From Xanthostigma xanthostigma (Eukaryota; Arthropoda; Insecta; Raphidioptera; Raphidiidae): a DNA stretch of 64,000 bases. The number at the start of each line of letters is the position of its first letter. Within the stretch, counting starts at the first letter, position 1. Shown here one piece after another: positions 1 to 10,780 of this stretch. Where the stretch lies: contig OY754466.1 of NCBI GenBank assembly GCA_963575645.1, forward strand, positions 10,022,001-10,086,000. The letters are read 5' to 3'. Position numbers and translations under genes: made by a program. Below the pieces are notes generated by a model. The model had not been told where the DNA came from, did no database searches, and was given only the letters and a program-made list of their open reading frames with translations.

Positions 1-17
1 CTGAATAGAACTCTTCA

Positions 18-273
18 AATAAATTAAATTGTGGACCAATTTTTTTCAGACTATATATTGACAAAAATATAATTATAAATCAATATTACAAAAGATGACG
101 TTTCGATCCGGATTTGGATCTCCTTCAGAAATAATCTAAAAAATATAAAAATTAATTAGTATATATCTACTTATTTTATAATAGAATGAAGTCATCTTTT
201 GTAATATTGATTTATAATTATATTTTTGTCAATATATAGTCTGAAAAAAATTGGTCGATAATTTTATTTATTT
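18..273. repeat. Foldback element, family A
   Basis: Two arms (about 20-97 and 188-272) are reverse complements: the left reads outward from GACCAATTTTTTTCAGAC and the right ends in GTCTGAAAAAAATTGGTC. The left arm carries ACGTTTCGATCCGGATTTGG followed by a TTCAGA box, the family hallmark. Other copies lie near 2174, 30576, 36252, 42833 and 50082. No ORF; non-autonomous. Confidence 0.8.
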
Positions 274-578
274 GTAAATAAATATTTATCACTACAGAAA
301 GAACAGTTTTGTTACAATATCTTAAACTTTGTATATCCCTCATTTACATTTGACTGTTTCGTTCGTCGCTTGTCGCAAACGAATTGAATTATCATAATAA
401 TAGATTAAACTTTATACCGTCTAATTATGTACTTAACGTTATCTTATTCAGAATTCGTCGTGATAAAACCTTAATTTATTCACCTATAAAATATTTTTTA
501 TCCAAGTTTGAAGTGGGAATTCTCCATTGCATGCGTGAATTCTTTTTTAATTGCATCCGTCCTGAATATATTATTGTA

Positions 579-957
579 CTAGCGGTTCGGCCCGGTTTCA
601 CCCGGGTGCGATATATATAATTCTGCAAAATGTCTTTCGTTTACGGCCCGGTGTCTGAACTGATAGCTTTGAACAAATTCTACCAGATTTATTATAGCTT
701 CGAGCGAATTCTAACAGATGTCGCTAAACCAGTTTTTTTGTTTGCTTCTGAACTACTAGCTTTGAGTAAATTCTATCAGATGTCTTTAGATGTTACTAAA
801 AAGTTTTTTTGAAAAAACACCGTAATATTGTACAAAACAAACAAAAACTCTCCTATAGCGTAAGTAGCACATTTACATAATTTCCTTAAAATCGGGTCAG
901 TGGTTTCGGAGATTAGCGCGGCCAAAATTGTGACACGAGAATTTTGTATATATAATG
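579..957 (-). mobile_element. Helitron fragment, family 1
   Basis: Read on the minus strand, the end is a short hairpin (CACCCGGGTGAAACCGGG) followed by CTAG and a flanking T, the Helitron 3' signature. The inner part (GGTTTCGGAGATTAGCGCG) matches the usual subterminal region of this insect family. The 5' TC end is degraded. No Rep/helicase coding sequence, so it is non-autonomous. Confidence 0.6.
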
Positions 958-1060
958 AAATATAATGTTTATTTTCAATTTAACGTAACTAGACACAACG
1001 CGACTAAATTTTATCATTCCAATTACATAAATAGCACTAATTTAAATCTTCTTGATTTCC

Positions 1061-1300
1061 GGGCTTGTAGGCCGTAGTCCATTGGTATTTCTACCTGACG
1101 TTTCGTTTACAAGTGCAGTAGACGTTATCAAAGGCGATGTGGTAGCGGACCAATATTAGTCGTCGACACACTTACCTGTGAGTAGCCTACAAGGACACTT
1201 TGCCCGCTACCACATCACCATTGATTAATGTGACAATGTCTACCGCAGTTGTAGACGAAACGTCAGGTAGAAATACTAATGGACCACGGCGTACAAGCCC
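1061..1300. repeat. Foldback element with GACGTTTCG core
   Basis: The arms GGGCTTGTAGGCCGTAGTCC (left) and GGACCACGGCGTACAAGCCC (right) are inverted copies with small differences, and the inverted match extends inward to about 1160 and 1200. Each arm holds GACGTTTCG or its complement next to a short hairpin. About 360 bp after it (1301-1660) hold nothing recognisable. Confidence 0.65.
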
Positions 1301-1659
1301 GCAAACCAAAAAGATTTGTAACGACATCGGCTATGAAAGCCTGCACACTTGGATAGCCCTAATTTAGGTCCAAATTCACTTGTAGAACGCTCTGCCTGCC
1401 CTGCAAAAAATGTGTTTTTATAAACAAAAATCCGTTCGTTTGTGTCTGTTTGTCTGCAAGTGTGTGTGCAGGACCGCCTTGATTTCAAGAACTGACGAAT
1501 CGATTTGGATACTTTTTTTAACTTTTTTAAGATTACATTATCATCATATTATCGGGCTTTGTTCTGGAGACCCAGTTATTTAGATTTAAAAGCACATGGT
1601 GGAGGTGCCGTGACACAATAACGGTGCTTCCACCATATATAATACACTTTTTTCAATAT

Positions 1660-2110
1660 GCGGTTTTAACTAGCCAGAATGATTGTACACTTAATCCGCA
1701 ACCCTGTATCACTTTCAGTTTCAGAGATATGAGCATTTATTTATATTATTAGAGGAAAACTTAAAAACGCCTTAACTTCTCAACGACTAATGATACAGAG
1801 CTGGGAGTGGTCAGAATCGAGATTCAGCGCAGTTTTTCTATAAGAATAATCTCAGTTGTAAGTCGTATGTAAACAATATGTCGCAAATTTCTGGGTTTTT
1901 TAAAAACAGAAAAAAGTAAGAAGAGGGGACTCTTCTTTCAAAATTGGAAAATTTTTGAAATTTTTTAAAATTTAAAGATATACAGTGTAGGTATATCTTT
2001 AAATTTTGGAGATATGGCTAATTTTAATTTGTTTAAATTGTTACACATTTCTAACCGTCATAACTTCTAAACTAATCGCAATACGAATTTGCGCTAAGAC
2101 ACGTCAATAT
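1660..2110. repeat. Diverged relative of the 641-bp satellite modules
   Basis: The stretch ATCCGCAACCCTGTATCACT followed by TTTCAGAGATATGAGC resembles the forward modules of the array at 50-60 kb. AACTTCTCAACGACTAATG then GATACAGAGCTGG and GATTCAGCGCAGTTTTTCT resembles the reverse modules. Order and orientation (forward, then reverse) are the same as in the array, at much lower identity. Not tandem here. Confidence 0.55.
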
Positions 2111-2173
2111 TAAGCATATCTGAGATATTTAAATATTTTTCCAAATATCGTAAATCTTTTCATGTTTTAATAA

Positions 2174-2345
2174 GTAAAATTATCGACCAATTTTTCAGAC
2201 AATATATTAACAAAAAAATATATAATTAATACATTAACGTTTCGATCCGGATTTGGTTCTTCTTCAGAACTGATCTAAAAAATATAAAAAATAATTAATA
2301 TTTAGCTTCTAATTTGTTTTTTTATAAAAGCTATTAATATCGAAA
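2174..2345. repeat. Foldback family A, left half only
   Basis: Matches the left arm of the palindrome at 36252 (TTATCGACCAATTTTTCAGA, then ACGTTTCGATCCGGATTTGG and CTTCTTCAGAA). The mirror arm is missing and the sequence runs into a different foldback. Confidence 0.7.
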
Positions 2346-2354
2346 TAATATTAT

Positions 2355-2535
2355 TTTTCAGAGGATAATAGATCAATAACGAAAAATGCTGTTAAGCTAT
2401 CTTTTTAATCACAACGTTTCGTTTTAATTATTAAAACTTTCTCTATTATGCATTTCATTTATAATATGTTGCGGTTAAAAATATAGCTTAACAGCATTTT
2501 TCGTTATTGATCTATTATCTTCTGAAAAATAATAT
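2355..2535. repeat. Foldback element with AACGTTTCG core
   Basis: Arms of about 55 bp: AATAGATCAATAACGAAAAA with GCTGTTAAGCTAT on the left and its inverse on the right. The loop contains CACAACGTTTCG plus a TTTTAAT/ATTAAAA hairpin, the same layout as the other foldback families here. Confidence 0.7.
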
Positions 2536-2589
2536 TATAATAATTACTAGATCTGAAACACATGTCATATAATATCGAAATATTGAAAA

Positions 2590-3180
2590 AATATTAACAT
2601 ACAATTTTTATTAAGTAGTCATGGAACTTTTTCAGGCACTAAGCGATTTTTGGCCCGTTTTATATTAACCGAACTTATAGAAAAAGTCAAGCTGAATCGA
2701 TTCCGACAATCAAAACAATCAAACAAAAACACGACTTGACCGATTTCTATGGGATTATATCGACGTTAGTATGCTCCGATTGGCACCCTGATGAAGTCGG
2801 TATCATTTTTATGTGCAAGATTTCCATGAATTACTGCTTTGCCACTTCATTAAGCTTACTAGTAACTAAGCATTAAAATTCCGATCTCAATCATTTAGAG
2901 CTTAACAATAACCCAAATGCGGTTCGTATTTGACAAGTTCGAAGATCATAAACTGTCAGCGACGAGTTTTAACGAGATTCCTTAACAATACTAAAGTTAG
3001 TAGTGACGATTGACACTTAACCCGATTGATCAGACAAGCTTAGAGGACGACACACTATCAGGGTGATAAGTGTGCGGTCTATGAGAGCTACTTGATCATC
3101 AAGAGAATAGTAAACAACAGTTGTATATATATTTATCTACTACCGTACAGGTTTCGTATCGTAGCTTGATACCTTAATAA
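2590..3180. other. No gene recognised
   Basis: AT-rich sequence without a credible ORF, RNA gene or inverted repeat. Position 2600-2830 has more balanced composition than its flanks but nothing identifiable. Confidence 0.4.
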
Positions 3181-3745
3181 ATATAGTTTAAAAAAAACTA
3201 AAAAACACGCTTTATATCGAACTAAAAAGTAAAAAATAATTTTTCTAAAATAAGCTTAAAACAATAATGAATAATGAACAAAGCGCCCCACGCTTTTTTA
3301 CAATAATACTAGTATTTTTTATTCATTATTGTTTTAAGCTTATTTTAAAAAAAATATTTTTTACTTTTTAGTTCGATATAAAGCGTGTTTTTTAGTTTTT
3401 TTAAACTATATTTATTTTTCACTTTTTAGTTTGATATAAAGCGTGTTTTTTAGTTTTTTTTTAAACTATATTTATTTTCCACTTTTTAGTTCGATTTATT
3501 GTCAAAAATTTGCCGAAAAAAACAAATTTTTTATTCGGCGTGGACGGGATTAGAACCCACGACCGAGTGTTGACGTCAGCGAAGACTAGCGCCTTAGACC
3601 GCTCGGTCAACGATTGCTCTTGCAGTAGTGTCATAACATAATAACAGTAATACCTAAATCACTTGCCGTAGTCCAAACGAGGTTACAAACAAACATACAT
3701 ACAAACTTACAAGTGAAACTAATATAAAGCGTGTAAAAACACGTA
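3181..3745 (-). repeat. ACACGCTTTATAT inverted-repeat element with tRNA-like core
   Basis: It begins with a palindrome of about 100-bp arms (3185-3280 and 3318-3415) containing AAAACACGCTTTATATCGAA and its inverse, and continues through a tRNA-like segment to TTACAAGTGAAACTAATATA with GCGTGT at 3745. A copy in the other orientation lies at 40193-40680 with the same parts in the same order, so this is a defined dispersed family. No ORF. Confidence 0.6.
3537..3618 (-). tRNA. tRNA-Leu-like pseudogene inside a repeat
   Basis: On the minus strand GACCGAGCGGTCTAAGGCGC fits a class II (Leu/Ser-type) D-arm and A box. TCGTGGGTTCTAATCCCGTC with CACGCC fits the T arm (B box GGTTCTAATCC) and 3' acceptor strand. 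The 5' acceptor strand does not pair and no anticodon stem is convincing. A tRNA-derived repeat segment rather than a working gene; the copy is at 40324. Confidence 0.6.
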
Positions 3746-3847
3746 TGGAAAAAGACAATTTCACATGCAGCTGCCGGAGTGTTCGCATCGGTACTTTCTC
3801 GAACGCAGCGCGCTTCCGTACCGTAACATTTAAGAAATTCCGGAGTC

Positions 3848-3928
3848 ATGTCCAACCTCGTACCCAGCCTACTGGCCAGCAGAAGTCCAAGCAGTGTTTC
3901 CAGCCTCGTGTGCAGCAGCGGCCTTAAG
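3848..3928 (+). CDS. Possible first coding exon, unidentified
   Basis: An ATG at 3848 opens 27 codons starting MSNLVPSLLASRSPSSV and ending SGLK, directly followed by GTGAGA, a good splice donor (AAG|GTGAGA). The region 3770-4030 is clearly more GC-rich than its surroundings and codon third positions are rich in C and G, unlike the repeats nearby. I recognise no protein family and see no partner exon. Two 30-bp direct repeats starting GCCGGAGTGTTCG (3772 and 3952) bracket it. Without the splice the frame would run on to 4039. Could equally be a GC-rich non-coding leader. Confidence 0.25.
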
Positions 3929-4039
3929 GTGAGACAACTTCGAGGGAGAGTTGCCGGAGTGTTCGTATCGGTACTTACTCGAGCAGATCACTTTCGCTCT
4001 CTCTGTACCTACGTCTCAGCTAAGTTACGCAACCTGTAG

Positions 4040-4984
4040 TATGTTATTGCTGTGAGAGTGCTGATAATACTAACCTGTCAAACTCGAAGCTAACCTATCA
4101 ATATGTCATCATACGGTCTATTGGTCATTTTAAATGAACATATTGTAATTTACGCCTCGCAGTAAATGAATTCATCGCACTCTAGTCCTTAGGGGTGCCA
4201 ATAATTTGCTTTGTGTAGATGCAGTCAGAATCCATTGGCGGATCGAAATGTTTTTTCCTGGGGGGAAGCAATTGTGTCAGTCTAGGCTTGCCTAAGTTAT
4301 TTAGATTCGGTATCAGAAGAGTCATAAGAAATCGTCGGTTATTGATATTATTAATCGTAGACTTTTTAAAATAAGGCTCATAAAAAGAATAAAATATCTA
4401 TAATATGGCATCCTCTAAACATGAATCAGTGATTTTTCACTAATTACAAGTACATATTATATACTATTTGTCAATGCTAGAATCGTACCACGCAGAATTA
4501 GTGAATACTTACAATAGGAATTAGTGAATATAAAAATTCACTAATTATATAAGTGACCATTGAACGTCATCTGACATCAACAATTTTTTGATTACAGATT
4601 TTTTAAAATCTTTATTCATTCGTTACTTTCACTAGTATAATTAACTTTTATATTTTTACAAATCGATTCAAAATTGAATACAAAATAAAGAATTCGCATT
4701 AAATAAAACATAACCTTAATTCATTGTTAGTTATGATCCTATGTCACTGGCTATAATTTAAAATTAGTAAAAAACAATAGTATTCACGTAATGCTTTACT
4801 CTGAATCTGAAAATATAATTAAAATAATCTAATTAACTTACCTGATAAATTATATTACTTGCTTGTTTATCGGTTTACAAGGAACTTGCTATAGAACGAT
4901 CTACATTCTACATGAATAATAATAAGTATCTATAGTAACTGTACGGATGCGCCACAAGCGACACGTATAAAATCAAAGGTATCA
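4040..4984. other. No gene recognised
   Basis: AT-rich, with several short inverted copies of TTAGTGAA/TTCACTAA (around 4430-4560, again near 5130-5160) suggesting a decayed foldback, but no clear borders and no ORF worth reporting. Confidence 0.4.
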
Positions 4985-5096
4985 CTATTCTGACAGTGAA
5001 TTTTACTTGAATTCACTATTCTGACAGTGAATTTTACTTGAATTCACTATTCTGACAGTGAATTTTACTTGAATTCACTATTCCGGAAGTGAATCA
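4985..5096. repeat. Tandem repeat, 31-bp unit x 3.5
   Basis: CTATTCTGACAGTGAATTTT plus ACTTGAATTCA recurs at 4985, 5016 and 5047, with a diverged partial unit at 5078. The first three units are identical. The following 5097-5444 holds nothing recognisable. Confidence 0.9.
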
Positions 5097-5444
5097 GAAG
5101 TCATTGTTTGAAATAGTGACATTTTCACTATTTCACTTTTAGAGAGTAAAATTAGTGAAAATTCATTAAGACAGTTAACTAACCAAAAACTAACATTTTT
5201 TCGGTCATCTTTTTATTTATCAACGAAATTAAGAAATCTTATTTCGTGCAAAACTCTATATATAACAGGTATTTTACAGTATTATTCACGTTCACTTTAT
5301 TTTGGAGATAAATATATAGGCAAACTTGCTAAAGTAGATTTGCATGTTTCCTACAATGATGGTTGTGCATTACAATTGCCCGAATGTCCCCTATCACACA
5401 CATACACGCACATAATATACCAAACTACACATTATCATGACATT

Positions 5445-5786
5445 TGATGTACGAGGGTGCGTACAAAAGTTTATATTGTTTCAGATAAGCTGCCCTTTTC
5501 TATACACTAGAGCTTTATATTTGCCCGAATGTCCTAAATAACATGTAATATATCTATATTGTTGAATCAGATTACACGAGGACGTCTGCTTAGTTTATTC
5601 GTTCTAGATTAATCTGATGTACGAGGGTGCGTACAAAAGTTTATGTTGTTTCAGATAAGCTGCCCTTTTCTATACACTAGAGCTTTATATTTGCCCGAAT
5701 GTCTTAAATAACACGTAATATATCTTATATTGTTGAATCAGATTACACGAGGACGCCTGCAAAAGTTTATTCGTTATAGATTAGGC
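5445..5786. repeat. Tandem duplication of a 170-bp segment
   Basis: TGATGTACGAGGGTGCGTAC starts both copies (5445 and 5615). The two differ at a handful of positions and by a small indel near the right end. No coding potential; a recent local duplication. Confidence 0.9.
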
Positions 5787-6309
5787 TCGTTGTTTGCCCT
5801 ATAATAAATGAAAGTTGTTGCCCTCTTTCAGGAAAACTGAACCGTTTCATGGGATAGGTTAATTTTTACTGGAATCTAACATTGTAATATAGGTTAATAA
5901 TACGCAGAGATCAACAGTCCAATATTCCTTCGTTCCTTACAGTTACATTAAAATTCGCATGACCCCCCGTAGCAAGGAAAAAAATTCCAGCCAATAGGGA
6001 TGTAGACTATTTTGGGGAAAGTGTTTTAAATCGTGCATAAGTACCTAATATAGTCCCAAATATTTATTATTATTTTTTAAATATCACTCGAGCTTTAAAA
6101 ACCATGTATTTTAAATTTCGTTTCAAATTTCGCTCCAAAACGCCAATACTTGTCACGTAACTCCTGTGACGTCATAATATGTTCTTACACGCCGGTAAAG
6201 TGATGAGGTGAGGTAGTTTTGTGCGGTGCCTCAGTGTGCAAGTGCTACAATCAAAACACCTGAAAAAATATTTTTTCACGTTCCACGCTCAGAAAATAGG
6301 AAAATGTGT
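5787..6309. other. No gene recognised
   Basis: Includes a CRE-like TGACGTCA at about 6168-6175 (CTCCTGTGACGTCAT) in what looks like an old dispersed repeat. No ORF. Ends at the target duplication of the next element. Confidence 0.35.
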
Positions 6310-6317
6310 GTTTGAAT

Positions 6318-8322
6318 TAGTAATGTGCCGGATCGTTAAAAATGTATATCCGCGGATACGGATACGGATACGAATACGGATCATTATTGTCCAGATCCAC
6401 GAATACGGATACGGATCTCAATTTTTTTACTCAGGCCCCTTCTCACTACTCACTACAATAAATGTTTAAATATTTAATTTTTTCAATATAAATGTGCCAA
6501 ATATTAATATGTGATTTTTTGAAATAAAAATTAATTTAAATGGAATTTAATAGTATTTCATTGCTACCTATATAATCCATGGAAATCGTACCATAAAAGG
6601 GGTCTTCACTTGCATCAAATCGGGCAGTTCTGATTTTTTTTATATGTTGTATGTAATGAGGTGGTAATGACAAATATAATTTTTCCACCTCGAAAGCCTT
6701 CCGGAACATTGTAAAATTCATGAAAAGCCATTAAATTTTGGATCATTTTTCAGTTTTTGCCATTTTTTACCACCAAGGACCTGTTTTACGGTAGTAGTCA
6801 TATGAATTCTTTTAAAGAAGACTAAATTTGCAAGAAAATGAGAATAGTTGGGTCTCGATAAGCTGAATAGTTTCAAAGATACAGCTGTTCAAATGTTTGC
6901 AAAATTTCTTAAATAATACAATTTAGAGTTTAGGGTGTCTGTCAAAAATATTTTTCTACTAAAGGTGTGCTTTTTATTATTTTTATATACCTATAGTATA
7001 GGGTATATAATTATTTATAATAAAAAAAAACAAAACCATAATACTTTGCCGTAGTTAAAAATAGTTCTTCCAAGTTACGCTGTGGCAGCCAATCATAAAT
7101 CGATGTTCCCAAACAATATTTTTCACTACATTATGCATCCCTGTTGTTATCGAGTGAGGTTAGAAATCCTGAAATGGGAGCTTGGTCTGACGAAACCACC
7201 AGCTCCTCAACCCCTGCTAAACATGATTTCCTGCAACTGCAAAAAAGGTTGTACCAGCAGCTGTGGTTGCAGAAAAGCAGGACTCAAATGCTCGGCTGTT
7301 TGCAACCACTGCAGCGGCCAATCTTGTGATAACAAACCAGACCTGATGTGTGATGACATTGATGAACCTACCATCGATGACCCACCATCAGATGACGATT
7401 TCGACCTGCCTGAGCTGGTCGTTGACGAAATGCTACCGAAGCAAGCTCCCAAAAGGTGTACCGTCGATTTAGAGGTTCAGCCTGGTCCATCAAAGATATA
7501 CAAGAAAAACTAATAATACAACTCCTGTGACGACCTCAACTTCAACCGCCACATGCAAAGATAATATGTATAACACAGTCTTTAAATTTTTATGCTGTAA
7601 TTATTTCTTTTTAAAATTATAATGCTTATTTCATAAGTCGTATTTCATTTTGTTTACTCACCTCAGCAACTTTGAACAGCTGTAGCTAGGGAACTATCAG
7701 ATCTTAATATATCAAATTGGTCTCGTTTTGTTAAAAAAATTGTCTTCTTTAAAAACGTATATGAATTTATGCCGTGAAATAGATCAATAATTGACCACAT
7801 TGACGAGAACGAGTAAAAACTCGAAAAAAAATTTTTTTTTGAAATTTTGCAAACATTTGAACAGCTGTATCTTTGAAACTATTCAGCTTATCGAGACCCA
7901 ACTATTCTCATTTTGTTGCAAATTTAGTCTACTTTAAAAGAATTCATAGTGACTTCTACCGTAAAACAGGTCCTTGGTGGTAAAAAATGGCAAAAACTGA
8001 AAAATGATCAAAAATTTAATGGCTTTTCATGAATTTTACAATGTTCCGGAAGGCTTTCGAGGTGGAAAAATTATATTTGTCATTACCACCTCATTATATA
8101 CAACATATAAAAAAATCAGAACTGCCCCATTTGATGCAACTCAAAATGTACCAATTCCATGGATTAATATTTAGAATTTCACATACATAAATGAAATTTA
8201 ATAACGTAAAAGATTCGTTCAAGATCCGTAAAAAAATAACGGATACGGATACAGATCTTTTTTCTCTCTCGGATATCCGCGGATACCTACTGATACAGAC
8301 ACGGATATCCGGCGCATCACTA
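6318..8322. mobile_element. hAT-superfamily element with long inverted arms
   Basis: The ends are TAGTAATGTGCCGGATC and, inverted, TAGTGATGCGCCGGATA. They are flanked by an exact 8-bp direct repeat, GTTTGAAT, at 6310-6317 and 8323-8330. Eight-base target duplications and Ac-like TAG..ATG ends are hAT hallmarks. Inside, 6550-6905 and about 7840-8160 are inverted copies: CCTTCCGGAACATTGTAAAA with CAGCTGTTCAAATGTTTGCA on the left, their reverse complements on the right. Subterminal GATACGGATACGGATAC repeats lie at 6350-6415 and 8238-8310. The only open frame is the CXC-domain ORF; no hAT transposase domain is visible, so it is non-autonomous. Confidence 0.85.
7103..7513 (+). CDS. Tesmin/TSO1-like CXC-domain ORF carried by the hAT element
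   Basis: From ATG 7103 the frame gives 136 residues. Positions about 41-78 read SCNCKKGCTSSCGCRKAGLK then CSAVCNHCSGQSCDN: nine closely spaced cysteines in the style of a CXC (tesmin/TSO1-like) zinc-binding motif. The N-terminal side (RVRLEILKWELGL, PPAPQPLLN) resembles the end of longer uncharacterised arthropod proteins that carry this motif near the C terminus; that is from memory. The C-terminal third is acidic (DDIDEPTIDDPPSDDDFDLP). The start is uncertain: the frame is open upstream to a GTG at 7082, and the true N terminus is probably lost. Its place between the inverted arms suggests a captured or internally deleted remnant. I assign no function beyond possible DNA or metal binding. 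Confidence 0.5.
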   Translation: MFPNNIFHYIMHPCCYRVRLEILKWELGLTKPPAPQPLLNMISCNCKKGCTSSCGCRKAGLKCSAVCNHCSGQSCDNKPDLMCDDIDEPTIDDPPSDDDFDLPELVVDEMLPKQAPKRCTVDLEVQPGPSKIYKKN

Positions 8323-8330
8323 GTTTGAAT

Positions 8331-8960
8331 ACAGTCAACATCCCTATTGGGCGACGGAACCATTCCAGTTTCCAACTTCAAAAATGTTGACGTTTGACAT
8401 ATTATAATATAGAAAATAAAATGTCTATTAGCGGGTAACGGCTAGTATTAAATATTATATTTGCTATTCGTTTGCATGGTTACCTACATAATATGTTATC
8501 ACGTCATGTTAAAATTAATCAAAGCACGCTTGTCAACTACTAAACTAACAGATCTACAGAACAACAGATTTTATTTTATTTACGTGTTTATAGTTACAAA
8601 CAGAAACGGTAGATAACTAAAGTGACGTATTCTGTTTCGAGCAGTTCAACCAATAGTGATATTATTACGTCGTTTAATCATCTTTATAGAACTTAGTTAC
8701 AAACTAAAACTAGAAATAAAAACATTTTATAAGTTATAATTTAGTATAGGAACGGCAATTTTTCAATGCAATAACTTTTCGGAACAACAAAACGTGAAAA
8801 TAAAACAAGAGAAATTGATAGTGAATTTTTGAAGTAGATAAGAAGACATCAAACGATATCAAACACAGAAAAAAATTGCAATAAAATTGTTCAACCTTTT
8901 TTATGCATGATGCTGTAGCACAGAATTGGTTCACAAATATATATACAAACAGATTGTTTA
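8331..8960. other. Dispersed repeat with Helitron-like end
   Basis: GCGGGTAACGGCTAG at about 8431-8445 is a Helitron-like 3' end. The next ~90 bp (ATATTTGCTATTCGTT, then AAATTAATCAAA, then ACAGATCTACAGAAC) matches 48884-48990, so the junction is part of a larger repeat. The rest, to 8960, has nothing recognisable. Confidence 0.45.
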
Positions 8961-9252
8961 TCTATACTAATATATAAAGCTGAAGAGTTTGTTTGTTTGG
9001 TTGGTTGAACGCGCTAATCTCAGGAACTACTGGTTTGAATTGAAAAACATTTTTTTTGTTGGATAGCCCATTGCATCAATGAAAATTTTACAAAATGTAA
9101 CTAAAAATTTGTCCGTCCGACAAAAACTTTTGAACGGTAATTCTGATCATCATGAAATTTGGACACAAAATTTATCTCGGTAAACTAAGATGAATGTGTT
9201 CCTCCCCCCTATTCGTTCTTTTGCACCCGGGTGAAACCGGGTGGGGCCGCTA
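8961..9252 (+). mobile_element. Non-autonomous Helitron, family 1, internally deleted
   Basis: It starts TCTATACTAATATATAAAGC after an A and ends with the CACCCGGGTGAAACCGGGTG hairpin and CTA followed by T; the final G is absent. Compared with the 612-bp copy at 21281 about 320 internal bases are missing. No coding sequence. Confidence 0.8.
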
Positions 9253-9263
9253 TAAACTATATA

Positions 9264-9630
9264 CAAGGTGTCCCACGACATGACTGCCATAGCCTGGGAC
9301 TATGTTGCTGGGGTGATTTCAAGTAAAAAATGTCTAATGAACATATACCCGGAACGCTATCCTAACTGAGCTAGTAGCATTTGAAATTTTAGATAAGTAG
9401 TAGTAAATACTAATGTTGATTCACAGCCACCTGGTCTTTTTAATAATAACAAAACCAACAGCCGAAACTAATGCCTACATTAGTGGGCTTACTTATTTAA
9501 AATTTCAAATGCTTCTATAGCTCAGTTAGGATAGCGTTCCGGGTATAATATGTTCATTAGATATTTTTGACTTGAAATCACCTTAACAATACAGTCCTAG
9601 GCTATGGCAGTCATGTCGTGGGACACCTTG
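9264..9630. mobile_element. TA-flanked MITE with tRNA-like A box in both arms
   Basis: The ends CAAGGTGTCCCACGACATGA and the exact inverse are flanked by TA on both sides, as in Tc1/mariner-type insertions. Arms of over 100 bp follow. Each arm contains TAGCTCAGTTAGGATAGCG or its near-perfect complement, which matches an RNA polymerase III A box. No ORF. It sits 11 bp after the preceding Helitron. Confidence 0.7.
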
Positions 9631-9675
9631 TATAAAGCCTACAGTTAAATACTTTTTTTTGCGTACTTTAATGTA

Positions 9676-9905
9676 CTAGCGGCCCGTCCCGGTTTCGCCC
9701 GGGTGCGATAGATATACTTCGGCAAAATGTATTTCGTTTGCGGCCCGGCGTCTGAACTAATAACTTTGTGCAAATTCTACCAGATTTGCTTCTGAGCTAA
9801 TAGCTTTGAGCGAATTCTCTCAGATGTCGCTACTTGGTACTAAAGCAATTTTCTTATTTGCTTCCCCATAGTTTAAAAATACAAATTGACTTGTCCGAGG
9901 TTTTT
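9676..9905 (-). mobile_element. Helitron fragment, family 1
   Basis: On the minus strand it ends with the CACCCGGGCGAAACCGGGAC hairpin and CTAG followed by T. The inner sequence is closely similar to 583-800 (TTTGAGCGAATTCT, CAGATGTCGCTA). The right (5') limit is not clear. Confidence 0.6.
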
Positions 9906-10780
9906 CGATAAAAGTTAACAACATAAATATAACGGATTTGATCCATTACTTTTTATTCGACCTGTACCTATGCCGGTTTTCACGCGAATTGAATTCTTAT
10001 AACAGCTTTTTCCGATTATGTAATTCACAATCTTTTTTTCATATTGAAGGTTCTATAGCTTCTAGATATAACAGCTTAAAAGATGGAGAAAATATCGTAA
10101 ATATTCGAAACGCACAACGTTCGAAAATAAGGAAAACCAAACGTTTATGCAAAAATATAACTTTGTCAATAAAAGCATAAAATATGCGTATTAACACACG
10201 GTTCATTTCATGTTCGATGTTCCACACGTATTCAGACTTGGCTGACTAATATGCTGCAGCGCATGCGCAGTGAAACTAAATTACTGTTTACGACTTTGGT
10301 ACGCATTTTCACTTAAAGTAGACATTTTACGAAACCATAATCTGGTTTAAAAAGCACATCAAATTGACTGTAAATAAAACTCAATCTCAACGTAGAGCCC
10401 AGTGCAATAACTCGAAATAACGTCGTAAAAAATTGACATATAAAACATTGCGTCAAGCTTGCAGACTGTCTACGACTGCCAATGTGGCCTATTGCTATTA
10501 TAGTCTTAGAACATTTGCTATGGAATGTGAGATGGACTGTTCAAATTATAGCAAGAGCATGAGTGAGACAGAGATATGTCTCGACTGCGTACGCAGCCCG
10601 CCAATTTTAAAAATATACATCACAAGTAAAAATCATCGAAACGTTTTTAAAAAATTTGAATCTCTCTAACTTTACCCTAGTCTTTTAAACAGTAGAAATT
10701 ATGATATAGTATAGTATAATTTAGTGATATTATGATAAAATTATACGGGATACAAGGCTAAAATATTAAAACAATTTTTA
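9906..10780. other. No gene recognised
   Basis: Short open frames only (for instance 10433-10669), with no domain, biased codon use or splice sites to support them. Confidence 0.4.

Noticed and set aside
2590-3180. Possible long terminal repeat fragment
   Set aside because: The right end (ACCTTAATAAATATAG) looks vaguely terminal-repeat-like, but there is no partner repeat, primer site or coding sequence.
3631-3855. Minus-strand ORF across the tRNA-like repeat
   Set aside because: Shadow frame over a non-coding repeat whose other copy (40193-40680) does not keep it.
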